Under the pieces are notes generated by a model. The model made no database searches, was not told the DNA's origin, and saw nothing but the letters and a program-made list of their open reading frames with translations. 64,000 nt of DNA. Source: Nocardiopsis potens DSM 45234. GTDB taxonomy: Bacteria > Actinomycetota > Actinomycetes > Streptosporangiales > Streptosporangiaceae. The position numbers and the translations under genes are program-made. The stretch covers positions 62,001 to 126,000 of the forward strand of contig NZ_ANBB01000008.1 in the NCBI RefSeq assembly GCF_000341105.1, written 5' to 3'. Shown here piece after piece: positions 8,000 through 16,398 of the stretch (the stretch's first letter is position 1; each line of letters starts with the position of its first letter).

Positions 8000-9094
8000 A
8001 TGGACGAGACGGGCGGCGCCGAGCCGCTGATGAGCATCGGGGCCTTCGCCCGCAGGGTCGGGCTGGCCCCCAGCGCGCTGCGCTTCTACGACGACTGCGG
8101 GATGCTGCACCCGGCCCGGGTGGACGCCGGGACCGGCTACCGGTACTACTCCGCCGAGCAGGAGCCGCGCGCGGTGCTGCTGCGCCGGCTGCGCGAGGCC
8201 GGGATGCCGCTCACCGGCGCGTCGGCGGTGCTCGACGGCCCGCGGGAGGAGGCCCGCGCGGTCCTGGAGGCGCACGCGGCACGGGCCCTGGACACCGCCG
8301 AGGCCGCCCGGGCCGCGGTCGGGGAGATCCTGTGCGGCCTGGAGGGCCTGGAGGGCACCGCCGCGACCAGGGCGGTGGTCGGCGGGGCCGAGCTGGCCGG
8401 CGCGGTGCGCCAGGTGGCGCCCTCCGCCGCCTCCGGCCCGGACCGGGAGGAGTTCCCGGCGCTCGGCCGGGTGCTGATCGAACTGGACGGCCAGGAGGTG
8501 CGGCTGGCCGCCACCGACCGCTACCGGCTGGCGGTGCGCACGCTGCGCCCCCTCTCCCTGGACGGCCCCCGCCGCCGGCTGCTGGTCGGCACCGGGGAGC
8601 TGACCGCCGCCGCGGCCTGGGCGGTGCGCCTGCCGGAGGTGCGCATCGAGGCGGACGGCCGGGGTGCGCGGCTGCTCGGCGGAGACCGGTCGCTCCCGCT
8701 GCCCGCCTCCGAGGAGGAGTTCCCCGACTACCGGCCGGTCCTGGACGGCCTGCCCGCCGCCCGGCACCGGATCATCGCGGACCGGTCGGCGCTGCGCACC
8801 GCGCTCGCCGAACCGGGGGCGGCCGACCCGGTCGTCCTGCGCGTCGTCCTGCGCACCGACGGCGACCGGCTCACCCTGGCCGCCCCGGGCCGCGAGGCGG
8901 CGGAGCTCCCCGCCGTCTGCACCGGCCCGCCGCTGGTCATCGCCTTCGAGGTGCGGACGCTGCTGCCCGCGGTCGACTCCGCGGTCGGTCCCGACGTGCT
9001 GCTGGAGGTCTCCGGACCGGACGCCCCGGTGCTGGTCCGCTCCGCCGACCAGGGCAGCTTCACCACCCTGGTCATGCCGGTCCGGCAGGGATGA
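8000..9094 (+). CDS. MerR regulator fused to a DNA polymerase III beta-clamp-like region
   Basis: 364 residues. Residues 11-75 form a MerR DNA-binding domain (MSIGAFARRVGLAPSALRFY, then GYRYYSAEQ), followed by a helical linker to about 120. The rest carries hallmarks of the DnaN sliding clamp: ATDRYRLAV at 171-179, FPDYRPVL at 241-248, and a C-terminal TLVMPVR at 357-362, the position where DnaN ends. At about 245 residues this part would hold roughly two clamp domains rather than three. Family members are seen in actinobacterial genomes, but a function for the clamp part is not established to my knowledge. A TPR-like gene follows 56 bp downstream and is likely co-transcribed. An alternative start is ATG 8030. 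Confidence 0.85.
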   Translation: MDETGGAEPLMSIGAFARRVGLAPSALRFYDDCGMLHPARVDAGTGYRYYSAEQEPRAVLLRRLREAGMPLTGASAVLDGPREEARAVLEAHAARALDTAEAARAAVGEILCGLEGLEGTAATRAVVGGAELAGAVRQVAPSAASGPDREEFPALGRVLIELDGQEVRLAATDRYRLAVRTLRPLSLDGPRRRLLVGTGELTAAAAWAVRLPEVRIEADGRGARLLGGDRSLPLPASEEEFPDYRPVLDGLPAARHRIIADRSALRTALAEPGAADPVVLRVVLRTDGDRLTLAAPGREAAELPAVCTGPPLVIAFEVRTLLPAVDSAVGPDVLLEVSGPDAPVLVRSADQGSFTTLVMPVRQG

Positions 9095-9150
9095 CCGCCC
9101 GGCCCGCGGGCCGGCGGAACACGAGAAGAAGAGCAGAGGAAGAGAGTCCA

Positions 9151-9852
9151 ATGAACCCCGACGACACCGACGACGCCGTCGTGCGGCTGTGCGCCCAGGG
9201 CATGCGGGCCGAGGCCGAAGGCCGCCCGGACGACGCGCGCGACCTGTTCCACCGCGCCTGGGAGGCCGCCGCCGACGACTACGGGGCGTGCATCGCCGCG
9301 CACTACCTGGCCCGGCAGCAGGCGACGCCGGAGGAGGCGCTGCACTGGAACCGGGAGTGCCTGCGCCGCGCGGACCTGGTCGGCGGCGAGCGGGTCGCCG
9401 GGTTCTACCCCTCGCTGCACCTCAACATCGCCAAGGCCCACCGCGACCTGGGCCGGCCGGGGCCTGCCCGGGAGCACTACGAGCGGGCCGCCGCCCGGCT
9501 CCCGGAGGCGCCCCCGGGGCAGTACGCCGACTGGCTCCGGTACGCCGTCGCCGACGGGCTGCGCTCCACCGGCGCGGTCCCGGCGCGCCCCTGGGCGCCC
9601 GAACTGGAGTCGCTGGCCGCCCGGCTGGGCGGGCGCGGCGAGTGCGGCGGGGATGGAGGGAGCGGCGGGGGCGGCGGACTGCGCGCCCTGGCCCTGATCC
9701 TCCCCGCCCTCCTCGGCGACCTCGGCACCGAAGAGGACCGGGAGCGGCTGGCCACCGCCCTGCACATGGTGCACGCCGCCCGGATGCTCTCCGGCGCCGA
9801 CCAGTCCGCCCTGGAAGAGGCGCTGCGCACCGTGAACGGCGCCTCCGCCTGA
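9151..9852 (+). CDS. TPR-like helical repeat protein
   Basis: 233 residues, mostly helical with tetratricopeptide spacing: AEAEGRPDDARDLFHRAWEAAADDYGACIAAHYLARQ, EEALHWNRECLRRADLVGG and LHLNIAKAHRDLGRPGPAREHYERAAARLPE. A Gly-rich linker (GGDGGSGGGGG) splits it from a C-terminal helical part. No signal peptide. It follows the MerR-clamp gene closely with a purine-rich Shine-Dalgarno (AGAGGAAGAGAG), so it is probably a partner or target of that regulator. The exact function is unknown; protein-protein interaction is the expected role. Confidence 0.75.
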   Translation: MNPDDTDDAVVRLCAQGMRAEAEGRPDDARDLFHRAWEAAADDYGACIAAHYLARQQATPEEALHWNRECLRRADLVGGERVAGFYPSLHLNIAKAHRDLGRPGPAREHYERAAARLPEAPPGQYADWLRYAVADGLRSTGAVPARPWAPELESLAARLGGRGECGGDGGSGGGGGLRALALILPALLGDLGTEEDRERLATALHMVHAARMLSGADQSALEEALRTVNGASA

Positions 9853-9866
9853 CCGCGAGGAGGCGC
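9839..9866 (+). terminator. Weak stem-loop at the end of the TPR gene
   Basis: GCGCCTCC and GGAGGCGC form an 8-bp stem spanning the stop codon of the TPR gene. It lacks a U-tract; treated as a possible terminator of the MerR-clamp/TPR unit. Confidence 0.3.
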
Positions 9867-10085
9867 GGCGGCCTCTCCGGCGGGGCCGACCGGGGGCCGA
9901 CAAGGCAAGCCGGAAAGGGGCGATGCCGGTGTTCTTCGGTGAGCCGGAGCGCTGACCTGGTCGCGGTCGGGTGAACCCGCTGCGTACTTGTCCTGTTGCC
10001 GGGCATTCGGAAGAATCACGTCTACTCTGAGGACTCCCCGCCCTCGGGTGGCCACGGCTTGTGACACCGTTGAAGGAGAGGCGCC

Positions 10086-10421
10086 ATGGGCACCACCCCC
10101 TCCACCCGCACCACCGACCTGCGCACCGAGATCGCCGCCGCGATCTCCACCGCACGCGAACTCGGCCCGGAGTTCGACACCGAGATCACCGACTCGCTGG
10201 CCACGCGCATGGAATCGGAGACCGCACCGAAGCGCGAGGGGGAGCATGGGCGGCCCGACTCCGCCACGCGCTTCGAGCGGACGCGCAAGGTCGCCGGATG
10301 GGGCGCGGTCGGTATCATCGCCGCCGCCTGGATGGCCGAGTCCACCCCCGAGGGAATGGCGTGGGGGATCCTCGCCGTGATCGCGGTCGTGCTGCACGTG
10401 GTGCGAACCTGGCGGTCCTGA
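10086..10421 (+). CDS. Small membrane protein, unknown function
   Basis: 111 residues. The first 65 are hydrophilic and contain LRTEIAAAISTARELGPEFDTEITDSLATRM, a helical segment seen in small actinobacterial proteins of unknown function. The C-terminal part has two adjacent hydrophobic segments (VAGWGAVGIIAAAWMAE and MAWGILAVIAVVLHVV) with a short turn, ending in a positively charged tail. A clear Shine-Dalgarno (AAGGAGAGGCGCC) precedes the ATG. It stands alone; the next 1.35 kb hold no gene. Confidence 0.7.
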   Translation: MGTTPSTRTTDLRTEIAAAISTARELGPEFDTEITDSLATRMESETAPKREGEHGRPDSATRFERTRKVAGWGAVGIIAAAWMAESTPEGMAWGILAVIAVVLHVVRTWRS

Positions 10422-10552
10422 CCCGCCACCCAACGTGGGGGCCTCCCTCGGGAGCGCCGCATCGCCAGACCACGTCGAACGGCCAGATCGGTCTACCTTC
10501 CGATCCGACTCACTCGGTCCGCCCCGGCCAGCCCGCCTCAGCGGTAGGGGCG

Positions 10553-11725
10553 GGGTGCAGGTGGTCACCCGGGAGTCGAGCCCCACCGGGTGCAGGTTCA
10601 AGCGGGCAGCGACGGCGGGAGGGCGTGCCGGCCGGTCGGTCGGGCGCGGCGCCCCGCGGAGCGAAGGTCAAGACGGGCGGCGGCGCCGGTAGGGGCGGGG
10701 TGCAGGTGGTCGCCCGGGCGCGGCGCCCCACGGAGCGGAGGTCCAGACCGGCAGCGACGGCAGGGAGGGGACCGGCCGGTCGGTCGGGCGCGGCGCCCCA
10801 CGGGGCCGGGGTTCAGACCGGCGGCGACGGCGGAGGCAGGGGCGGGGCCGGGCGCCTCAGCCGGGTGCGGCGTCTCGCGGGGCGGGGGTTCAGGCTGGCA
10901 GCGAGGGCGGCGGTGGGGACCGGCTGGTCGGTCGGGTGCGGCAGAGCGGGGTGGGGCGGCAGGGGGGGGGGCAGGTGGCGGGTTCGCCGTTCCCGCGTCG
11001 CCCGGGCGGCGGGGCCGGCCGCCTCTGAAACCGCTGCCCCTCTTTGACCTGGGTGAATACGTAGGGCGATGGTGGGGTGGGGTGCCCTGCGCATCGCGAG
11101 AGCACCCCGGTGATTCCCGGGCGCGCATCCCGGCCCGGATCGGCCCCTTGGCGGCCCGATTGGGGCCGTTCGGGCCGGTGTTCGGGGGTTCGAGCGGCCC
11201 GGAAGGCCGGGAGGCAGGGGGCCGGAACCCGGGCAGGGGCGGCGCGGGGGCGAGATGTCGTATTTGCCCTGCGGGGAGGGCCCGCCTTGGCCACTCTGGG
11301 TGATCGGCGAGGGGGTGGTGGGGGTCTGGGGGCTTGCTACTCGCTGGTAGATGCAATCGGGGTGCTCTCGCAGTGCGCAGGGCGCCCCCGCTCCCGCCCG
11401 ACCCTCGCCGCGAACCGGGCATATGGGGATAAGGCTCCCTGGTGGGTGCGGGCCGGGCCGGTGAACGCGGCGCCCGGCCCCCTCCCGCCCTCGCCGCTCG
11501 TCTTGACCTTCGCTCCGTGGGGCGCCGCGCCGGACCGACCGGCCGGTCCCCCTTCCCGCCGTCGCTGCCCGCTTGAACCCCGGCCCCGTGGGGCGCGCGC
11601 CCGGGCGACCACCCTCGCCCCGCTCCTACCGCTGCCGTCGCCGCTCGTCTTGACCTTCGCTCCGCGAGGCGCCGCGCTCGACCGACCGACCGGCCGGCCC
11701 CCTCCCGGCCTTCGCTGCGAACCCG
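10553..11725. repeat. Opposed arrays of 70-77-bp degenerate repeats in a non-coding block
   Basis: The left array (about 10.59-10.95 kb) has units starting CGGCGCCCC at 10647, 10721 and 10791, with diverged copies near 10868 and 10936; each unit contains GGTCGGTCGGGCGCGGCG and AGCGACGGCGG. The right array (about 11.50-11.72 kb) has three units of the same sequence in the opposite orientation, with GGGGCGCCG-like cores near 11516, 11586 and 11662. A second module, AGGGGCGGGGTGCAGGTGGT, occurs at about 10555 and 10691 and inverted near 11600. A third pair lies in the centre: GCGAGAGCACCCCGG near 11096 and its near-complement near 11360. No frame here encodes anything but Arg/Gly/Pro-rich translation. 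The block separates convergent genes. Confidence 0.7.
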
Positions 11726-11772
11726 GCATGCGGGGCATGGTCCCCTGGTCGGCGGGGCCGCCCGGAACGGCC

Positions 11773-13008
11773 TTATCCGGTGCCCTCCTCCGTGTCCGGG
11801 GCCAGGTCGGTGATGCGGAGCTGCTCGGTGAGCAGCCGACGGACGCGGGTCGGGCGGTCCGGGGCGTCGAGCCACTCCGCCAGCAGGCGGTGGCCGTGGT
11901 GGTAGGCGAAGATGTACGGTCCGCCGCCCGGCCCGGAGAAGACCGCCCGGGCCGCGTCGAGCTCGGCTTCGGAGAGCAGCGCCCAGCGGGCCAGGTAGGC
12001 CAGGGCCTCGTCCTCCGGGCGCCCCTCGTCGATGAGGAGGGAGGCGTTGGCCCAGGCGCCCCAGAGCCGGTTCCGGGCCCCGTGGATCGCGGCGAAGTCC
12101 CCGCCGTCCGCGGTGATGCCGCGCTCGGCCAGAACGTTGTCGCGCAGCCAGCGCTGGGCCTCGTCGCCGGGGAAGGCGATGGACTGGGCGTGCAGGCCGA
12201 TCCCCTCGCTGACGGTGAACTGGGGCGAGGGCATGAACCGGACCCGCTGCTCGGCGTACCCCTCCCCGTCGACCAAGTGGACCTCTTTCAGCGCGCCCTC
12301 GGCGATGTGGCCCGGGTGGCCCTCGTGCGAGACCAGGTGGAACAGGTCGGCCAGGTTGAGCGGGACGTCGGAGTTGACGTAGAGCACGGAGCGCCCGCCG
12401 CCCTGGTAGGAGCCGGCCCCGTGGAAGGCCGCGCCGGAGACGATCCGCACCTCCGTCTCCTCCTCCGGGAGGCCGATGAGGGCGGCGGTGCGCCGGCGCG
12501 TCTCGGCCGCGGCCCGCTCGATCAGGCCGGGGAGGGCCGCCGGGTCGTCCAGCAGGTGGGCGGTCCGCCACTCGTCCAGCCGCCGCGCGAGCGGGCCGGC
12601 CCCGCCCGGCAGCGCCCGGTCGAGCAGGTCGTGCGCGGCCTCGAACTCGGACTCGGGGACGGGCGCCCCCTCCACCCCGACGCAGTGCCGGACCAGTTCG
12701 CGCAGCGGCCGTCCGGCGCCGTCCAGCTGCTCGGCCATCGCTTGCACCGCCGCGAGCTGGTCGCCGAGGAACGCCGAGCGGTGCGCGTCGAACCCCTGGG
12801 AGGGGAGCCGCTCGGCCAGCCCGGCCGCGTCCTCGGCGAGCCGCCCGGCCCGCGGGGCCTCTTCGGCCTCGACCTGCTCGGCCAGGTCGTCCACCCCGTA
12901 CCGGTCGACCAGGGCCGTCGCGCCGGCCTCCCGGGCGCACCGGCCGGTGCGCAGTGCCAGCAGGGTGTAGTCGGTCAGCCACCGGTCGGGGCCGTGCTCC
13001 GCCGCCAT
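11773..13008 (-). CDS. DUF885-like putative metallopeptidase
   Basis: 411 residues, mainly helical. The block LVSHEGHPGHI at 226-235 is the HExxPGH-type zinc site of DUF885 proteins, and SEGIGLHAQS at 267-276 would supply the downstream glutamate ligand; together they resemble gluzincin-like carboxypeptidases. There is no signal peptide, so it is probably cytosolic. The C-terminus GPYIFAYHHGHRLLAEWL is also typical of the family. It has no operon partner: upstream is a truncated transporter remnant and downstream the repeat block. Activity and substrate are inferred from the motif only. Confidence 0.75.
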   Translation of the reverse strand: MAAEHGPDRWLTDYTLLALRTGRCAREAGATALVDRYGVDDLAEQVEAEEAPRAGRLAEDAAGLAERLPSQGFDAHRSAFLGDQLAAVQAMAEQLDGAGRPLRELVRHCVGVEGAPVPESEFEAAHDLLDRALPGGAGPLARRLDEWRTAHLLDDPAALPGLIERAAAETRRRTAALIGLPEEETEVRIVSGAAFHGAGSYQGGGRSVLYVNSDVPLNLADLFHLVSHEGHPGHIAEGALKEVHLVDGEGYAEQRVRFMPSPQFTVSEGIGLHAQSIAFPGDEAQRWLRDNVLAERGITADGGDFAAIHGARNRLWGAWANASLLIDEGRPEDEALAYLARWALLSEAELDAARAVFSGPGGGPYIFAYHHGHRLLAEWLDAPDRPTRVRRLLTEQLRITDLAPDTEEGTG

Positions 13009-13051
13009 GAGGGATCCTTCGAATCGGTTCCGTCCGCCCGTTCGGACAAGG

Positions 13052-13260
13052 CTAGGGAAGCGGCCCCTGCCGTGCGAGGGCCCCGGAGGCGCCGTTTCGG
13101 GGCGGGGCCGCCACCGAGCGGCGCTCCAGCAGCCACAGCAGCAGGCCGGTCGCGGACAGGGCCGCGCCCAGGGCGCAGACGGCGGGCCAGCCGCCGCCGC
13201 TCCAGGCCGCCGCGGTCAGCGCCGACCCGGCCGGCCGAGTGCACGCGGTCTCCGTCGGCG
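13052..13260 (-). pseudogene. MFS transporter C-terminal remnant
   Basis: The reading SALTAAAWSGGGWPAVCALGAALSATGLLLWLLERR is the usual last transmembrane segment and end of a 12-TM drug/sugar exporter. Nothing upstream in this frame (13,260-13,330) continues the family, and no start codon context is present, so only the last ~40-60 codons survive. It sits between the metallopeptidase and a MerR gene on the same strand. It is probably a deletion scar rather than a functional microprotein. Confidence 0.5.
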
Positions 13261-13330
13261 CCGCCGGCATCCGCGCCACGGCCCGCTCCCGGAGCGGGGC
13301 GCCGGGGAGGCCGGCCGCGGCGGACGCCGA

Positions 13331-13786
13331 TCAGGGCACCGGGCCCGCGCCCGCCGCCGAGGTGCACGGCTCCGCGTCCGGGTCGGGGACGCGGCCCACG
13401 GCCCGTTTGAACTCCGGGCATTCGACCAGCGGGTCGTGGCCGCAGCCGGCGGCGTGCCGCAAGCTGTCCCGGAGCCGGGTGAGGCGGCCGATCGCCTCGT
13501 CCACCTCCTCGGCCTTGGCGGCCATCCGCTCGCGCAGCCCCTCGTCGCCGGGCCCCGCGGAGAGGAGCGCGGCGACCTCGGCGATGCTGAAGCCGGCGCT
13601 GCGCGCGCAGGTGATGAGCCCGAGCCGGTGCAGCACGCCCGGGTCGTAGGCGCGGCGCAGGCCGTTCCGGGCCGCGGCGGCGATCAGCCCCTTCTTCTCG
13701 TAGAACCGCAGCGCCGAGGGGGCCAGCCCGCTCTCCCGCGCCACCTCGCCGATGTCCAGCAGCCCGCCGGGGCCCGCCTCCGCCAT
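13331..13786 (-). CDS. MerR family transcriptional regulator
   Basis: 151 residues. LLDIGEVARESGLAPSALRFYEKKGLI is the MerR HTH; the coiled-coil dimerisation helix follows, then a C-terminal effector segment AAGCGHDPLVECPEFKRAVG with two cysteines, as in SoxR-neighbour regulators that lack the full four-Cys [2Fe-2S] motif. Start ATG 13786 is set by the first codons of the HTH. It is divergent from an MBL hydrolase gene, and the 57-bp interval holds a MerR-type promoter with an overstretched 19-bp spacer, so it almost certainly controls that gene. Confidence 0.9.
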   Translation of the reverse strand: MAEAGPGGLLDIGEVARESGLAPSALRFYEKKGLIAAAARNGLRRAYDPGVLHRLGLITCARSAGFSIAEVAALLSAGPGDEGLRERMAAKAEEVDEAIGRLTRLRDSLRHAAGCGHDPLVECPEFKRAVGRVPDPDAEPCTSAAGAGPVP

Positions 13787-13806
13787 GCCGTCCTCCGCCG
13801 CCGAAG

Positions 13807-13837
13807 TTGACTTGAACCGCGCTTCAAGTCGCAGTGT
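13807..13837 (+). promoter_or_regulatory. MerR-type promoter with operator GACTTGAA-N6-TTCAAGTC
   Basis: -35 TTGACT (13807-13812), 19-bp spacer, -10 CAGTGT (13832-13837). A perfect 8-bp inverted repeat (13809-13830) occupies the -35 edge and spacer, the classic arrangement for MerR activators that untwist long-spacer promoters. The start site would fall about seven bases after the -10, on or next to the ATG at 13844, so the MBL mRNA is probably leaderless. Confidence 0.7.
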
Positions 13838-13843
13838 AGGCGC

Positions 13844-14665
13844 ATGCGGATCCACCACTTCAGCACCGGCTCCATGCTCACCATCGACCCGACCTACGAG
13901 GGCCCCGGACCGGCCCGCGCGGTCTGCCACACCCTGCTGCTGGAGACCGACGCCTCCGGGCTGGTCCTGGTCGAGACCGGCCTGGGCCTGAACGACGTCC
14001 GGGACCCGGACGGCTCGCTGGGCCGGGAATGGGTGGAGTTCACCCGCCCGGTGCTCGACCCGGAGGAGACGGCGGTGCGGCGGGTCGCCGCACTCGGCCA
14101 CGACCCCGCCGACGTCCGGCACATCGTCCTCACCCACCTGGACCTGGACCACGCGGGCGGCCTGCCCGACTTCCCGCACGCCGCGGTGCACGTCATGGCC
14201 GAGGAGCTGCGGGCCGCCCGGGCCGAGGCGCCGAGCCGCAGGTACCGGCCGGGGCACTGGGCGCACGGCCCGCGCTGGACCACCTACGGCGCCGGCGGCG
14301 GCGAGGACTGGTTCGGCCTGCCCGGCGCCCGGGAGCTGGACGGGCTGCCGCCGGACGTGCTGCTCGTCCCGCTCCCCGGGCACACCGCCGGGCACGCCGG
14401 GGTGGCGGTGCGCGACGGCGGCCGCTGGCTGCTGCACGCCGGGGACGCCTACTACTACCACCGCGAACTCGACCCGGACGCCCCGCACGGCCACCCGCTG
14501 ATGGACCTGGTGCAGCTGGACTCCCAGGTGGACGGGGAGGCGCGGTCGGCCACCCGGGAGGCGCTGCGGGCGCTCCGCCGCGAGCACGGCGACCGGGTGG
14601 ACGTGGTCTGCGCCCACGACCCCTGGGACCTCCGCCGCCGGGAGCGGGCCGGATCCGCCGGCTGA
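13844..14665 (+). CDS. MBL-fold metallo-hydrolase (lactonase-like)
   Basis: 273 residues. The metal motif HIVLTHLDLDHAGGL (HxDxDH variant of HxHxDH) is followed by LPGHTAGHAGVAV and the late LHAGDAYYY block, all in the positions seen in N-acyl-homoserine lactonase/AttM-like hydrolases that bind two metals. A final conserved histidine lies in VVCAHDPWD. There is no signal peptide. It is under the divergent MerR regulator, so its expression is probably induced by its substrate or a related small molecule. Lactonase activity is possible but not shown; the HLDLDH variant fits the lactonase branch. Confidence 0.87.
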   Translation: MRIHHFSTGSMLTIDPTYEGPGPARAVCHTLLLETDASGLVLVETGLGLNDVRDPDGSLGREWVEFTRPVLDPEETAVRRVAALGHDPADVRHIVLTHLDLDHAGGLPDFPHAAVHVMAEELRAARAEAPSRRYRPGHWAHGPRWTTYGAGGGEDWFGLPGARELDGLPPDVLLVPLPGHTAGHAGVAVRDGGRWLLHAGDAYYYHRELDPDAPHGHPLMDLVQLDSQVDGEARSATREALRALRREHGDRVDVVCAHDPWDLRRRERAGSAG

Positions 14666-14731
14666 GCCCGGCCGTCACCGCCGACCGGTACCGTGCGCGG
14701 ACCCGAGACGGAACCGACCGGAGGAGGCGGC

Positions 14732-15322
14732 ATGGCCCCCTATTCGCCCGTTCGAGAACTGAACCTGCTCAAGGAGCTGGAGGAGAGCCTGGGGAACTTC
14801 CGGATCGCCGACGGCTTCGAGATGATGAGGGAGTACGGCGACGACTCCGGCCTGCGGGCCGGCGGGCCGTCCGACCCGGAGTTCCTCTCCCGGCTGATCC
14901 CCTTCGCGCAGGCCAACGGCTCCGGCTCGTTCTACGCCCTGTGGCGCTGCGACGACCGCGAGGACCTCGCCTCGCTGCCCGTGGTCATCTTCGGCGACGA
15001 GGGCGGGCAGGGCGTCGCAGCCTGCGACCTGCGCGGACTGCTGCTCCTGGCCGAGGACTCCGAGCTCGGCGTCGACCACGGCGACGCCCCCTACTTCCGC
15101 GGGCCCACCCTGGAGGAGTGGAAGGAGGAGCTGGACGAGGACGAGTACGTGGACACGGAAGAGGCGCTGGCCGCCATCCGGAAGGCCCGGGAGGACTACC
15201 GCGCCTGGCTCCGGGAGAACTTCGATCTCACCCCGCCGGAGAACATCCAGGACGTCCTGGACGAGGCCCACCGGCGCCACGGCGAGCGGTTCGCCGCCTG
15301 GATGAGCCCCTACCTGCCGTGA
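14732..15322 (+). CDS. SUKH/SMI1-KNR4-like protein of unknown function
   Basis: 196 residues, acidic, no membrane segments. FAQANGSGSFYALWRCDDREDLASLPVVIFGDEGGQGVAACDLRGLLLLAED has the pattern of SMI1/KNR4 (SUKH) proteins, many of which are immunity proteins to secreted toxins, though others are housekeeping scaffolds. The C-terminus is a helical DUF-like extension. Start ATG 14732 has a perfect GGAGGAGGCGG in front. No toxin gene is adjacent, so an immunity role cannot be supported here. Confidence 0.6.
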   Translation: MAPYSPVRELNLLKELEESLGNFRIADGFEMMREYGDDSGLRAGGPSDPEFLSRLIPFAQANGSGSFYALWRCDDREDLASLPVVIFGDEGGQGVAACDLRGLLLLAEDSELGVDHGDAPYFRGPTLEEWKEELDEDEYVDTEEALAAIRKAREDYRAWLRENFDLTPPENIQDVLDEAHRRHGERFAAWMSPYLP

Positions 15323-15426
15323 GGCCGGTGCGGACGGACACCGGAGGGGTTCCCCCGGAGCGCCCGCCGGTGTTCGATGGCTGCGGCCGCCCCGCCGAGA
15401 GTCCGAGAGCAAGGAGCCGAGAGCCC

Positions 15427-15711
15427 GTGCACGGTACCGAGAACCCCCTGGTGATCGACGGAGGCGACCTGGCCTGCGTGCGGCTGCTGCTCCGGCTCCG
15501 GGGGCGGCTGGCGGATCTGGCGCCGGGCGCGGTGGTGCACCTGATCGCCACCGACCCGGCGGCGCCCCTGGACCTGCCCGCCTGGTGCCACCTGACCGGC
15601 CACACCTACCTCGGGCCGGTCGCCGGCCACGGCCGGCCCGCCTACGGGCTGCGGGTCTCCGCGGCCCCGGCGGCGACCCGGCCGGGGAACCCCTGGCATC
15701 CCGCCCGCTGA
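15427..15711 (+). CDS. TusA-like sulfurtransferase-fold protein
   Basis: 94 residues starting at a GTG with AAGGAG ten bases upstream. LVIDGGDLACVRLLLRLRGRLADLAPGAVVHLIATDPAAPLDLPAWCHLTGHTYLG matches the TusA/SirA/YedF fold, in particular the conserved ATDP-x-x-x-x-D-x-PxWC segment. TusA carries a catalytic Cys in a CPxP loop; here the equivalent is ACVR, retaining the Cys but lacking both prolines. It may still relay sulfur, or be a non-canonical member. It ends 28 bp from a convergent methyltransferase gene. Confidence 0.7.
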   Translation: MHGTENPLVIDGGDLACVRLLLRLRGRLADLAPGAVVHLIATDPAAPLDLPAWCHLTGHTYLGPVAGHGRPAYGLRVSAAPAATRPGNPWHPAR

Positions 15712-15738
15712 GCCGCGCGCGGCGCCGGTCCGGCGGCG

Positions 15739-16398
15739 TCAGTCCCGGGGCCTGGTCTGGACGACCCGCCACAGCCGGCGCGGCAGCTCTCCCTCGGTGA
15801 AGGGGTGCACCTCCTCCAGACGCCACCCCCGGGCGAGGTCGTCGACCAGGGCGCGGTCGAAGAAGTGCACGGCGAACCCGCCGTGCTCGAAGATGCCGTC
15901 GCCGTGGGCGGTGCCCGCGCCGTAGTGGGCGTCGCCGGTGTGGCGCACCGTGTACACCAGGGCGCCCCCGGGGCGCAGGACCCGGCGGACCTCGCCCACC
16001 AGGGCGCGGATCCGGTCGGTGGACAGGGCCATGCAGAGCAGCATGTGCGCGAAGACCCCGTCCACGCTGGCATCGGCCAGGGGCAGCGGGTCGCGGACGT
16101 CGTGCAGGCGGGTCTCCACCCTGTCGGACAGGCCCCGCTCGGCGGCGGCCGCGTCGAGCTGCTCCAGCCCGGAGGCGCTGAAGTCGCAGGCCTGGACCGC
16201 CAGCCCCCGGGAGGCGAACCACAGGGTGTCGCGGCCGTGGCCGGCCCCCAGTTCCAGCACGGTGCGGGCCCCGCGCTCGGCGAACGCCGCGCCCGCCCAC
16301 CGGGCCGGGGCCGAGGGCTCGGAGCCGTACATGGCGGGGTTCTCGGCGTAGACCCGCCGCCAGTGGTCGCGCTGCGCGGCGCTCAGGTCGGTGCCCAT
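15739..16398 (-). CDS. Class I SAM-dependent methyltransferase
   Basis: 219 residues. Motif I is ARTVLELGAGHGRDTLWFASRG, followed by an acidic VQACDFSASGLEQL (motif II) and a PLPLADASVDGVFAHMLLCMAL block typical of methyltransferase type 11/25 (UbiE-like) proteins acting on small molecules. The late VRRVLRPGGALVYTVRH is motif III. No substrate is indicated by the neighbours; the gene appears monocistronic, with truncated remnants upstream. Confidence 0.88.
   Translation of the reverse strand: MGTDLSAAQRDHWRRVYAENPAMYGSEPSAPARWAGAAFAERGARTVLELGAGHGRDTLWFASRGLAVQACDFSASGLEQLDAAAAERGLSDRVETRLHDVRDPLPLADASVDGVFAHMLLCMALSTDRIRALVGEVRRVLRPGGALVYTVRHTGDAHYGAGTAHGDGIFEHGGFAVHFFDRALVDDLARGWRLEEVHPFTEGELPRRLWRVVQTRPRD

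Noticed and set aside
10553-11725. CRISPR array
   Set aside because: Units are 70-77 bp, degenerate, arranged in two opposite orientations and without uniform spacers; no cas gene is in the window.
10598-12982. 794-residue minus-strand frame across the repeat block and the metallopeptidase
   Set aside because: It is an Arg/Pro/Gly-rich shadow frame over the metallopeptidase gene and non-coding repeats without any domain resemblance.
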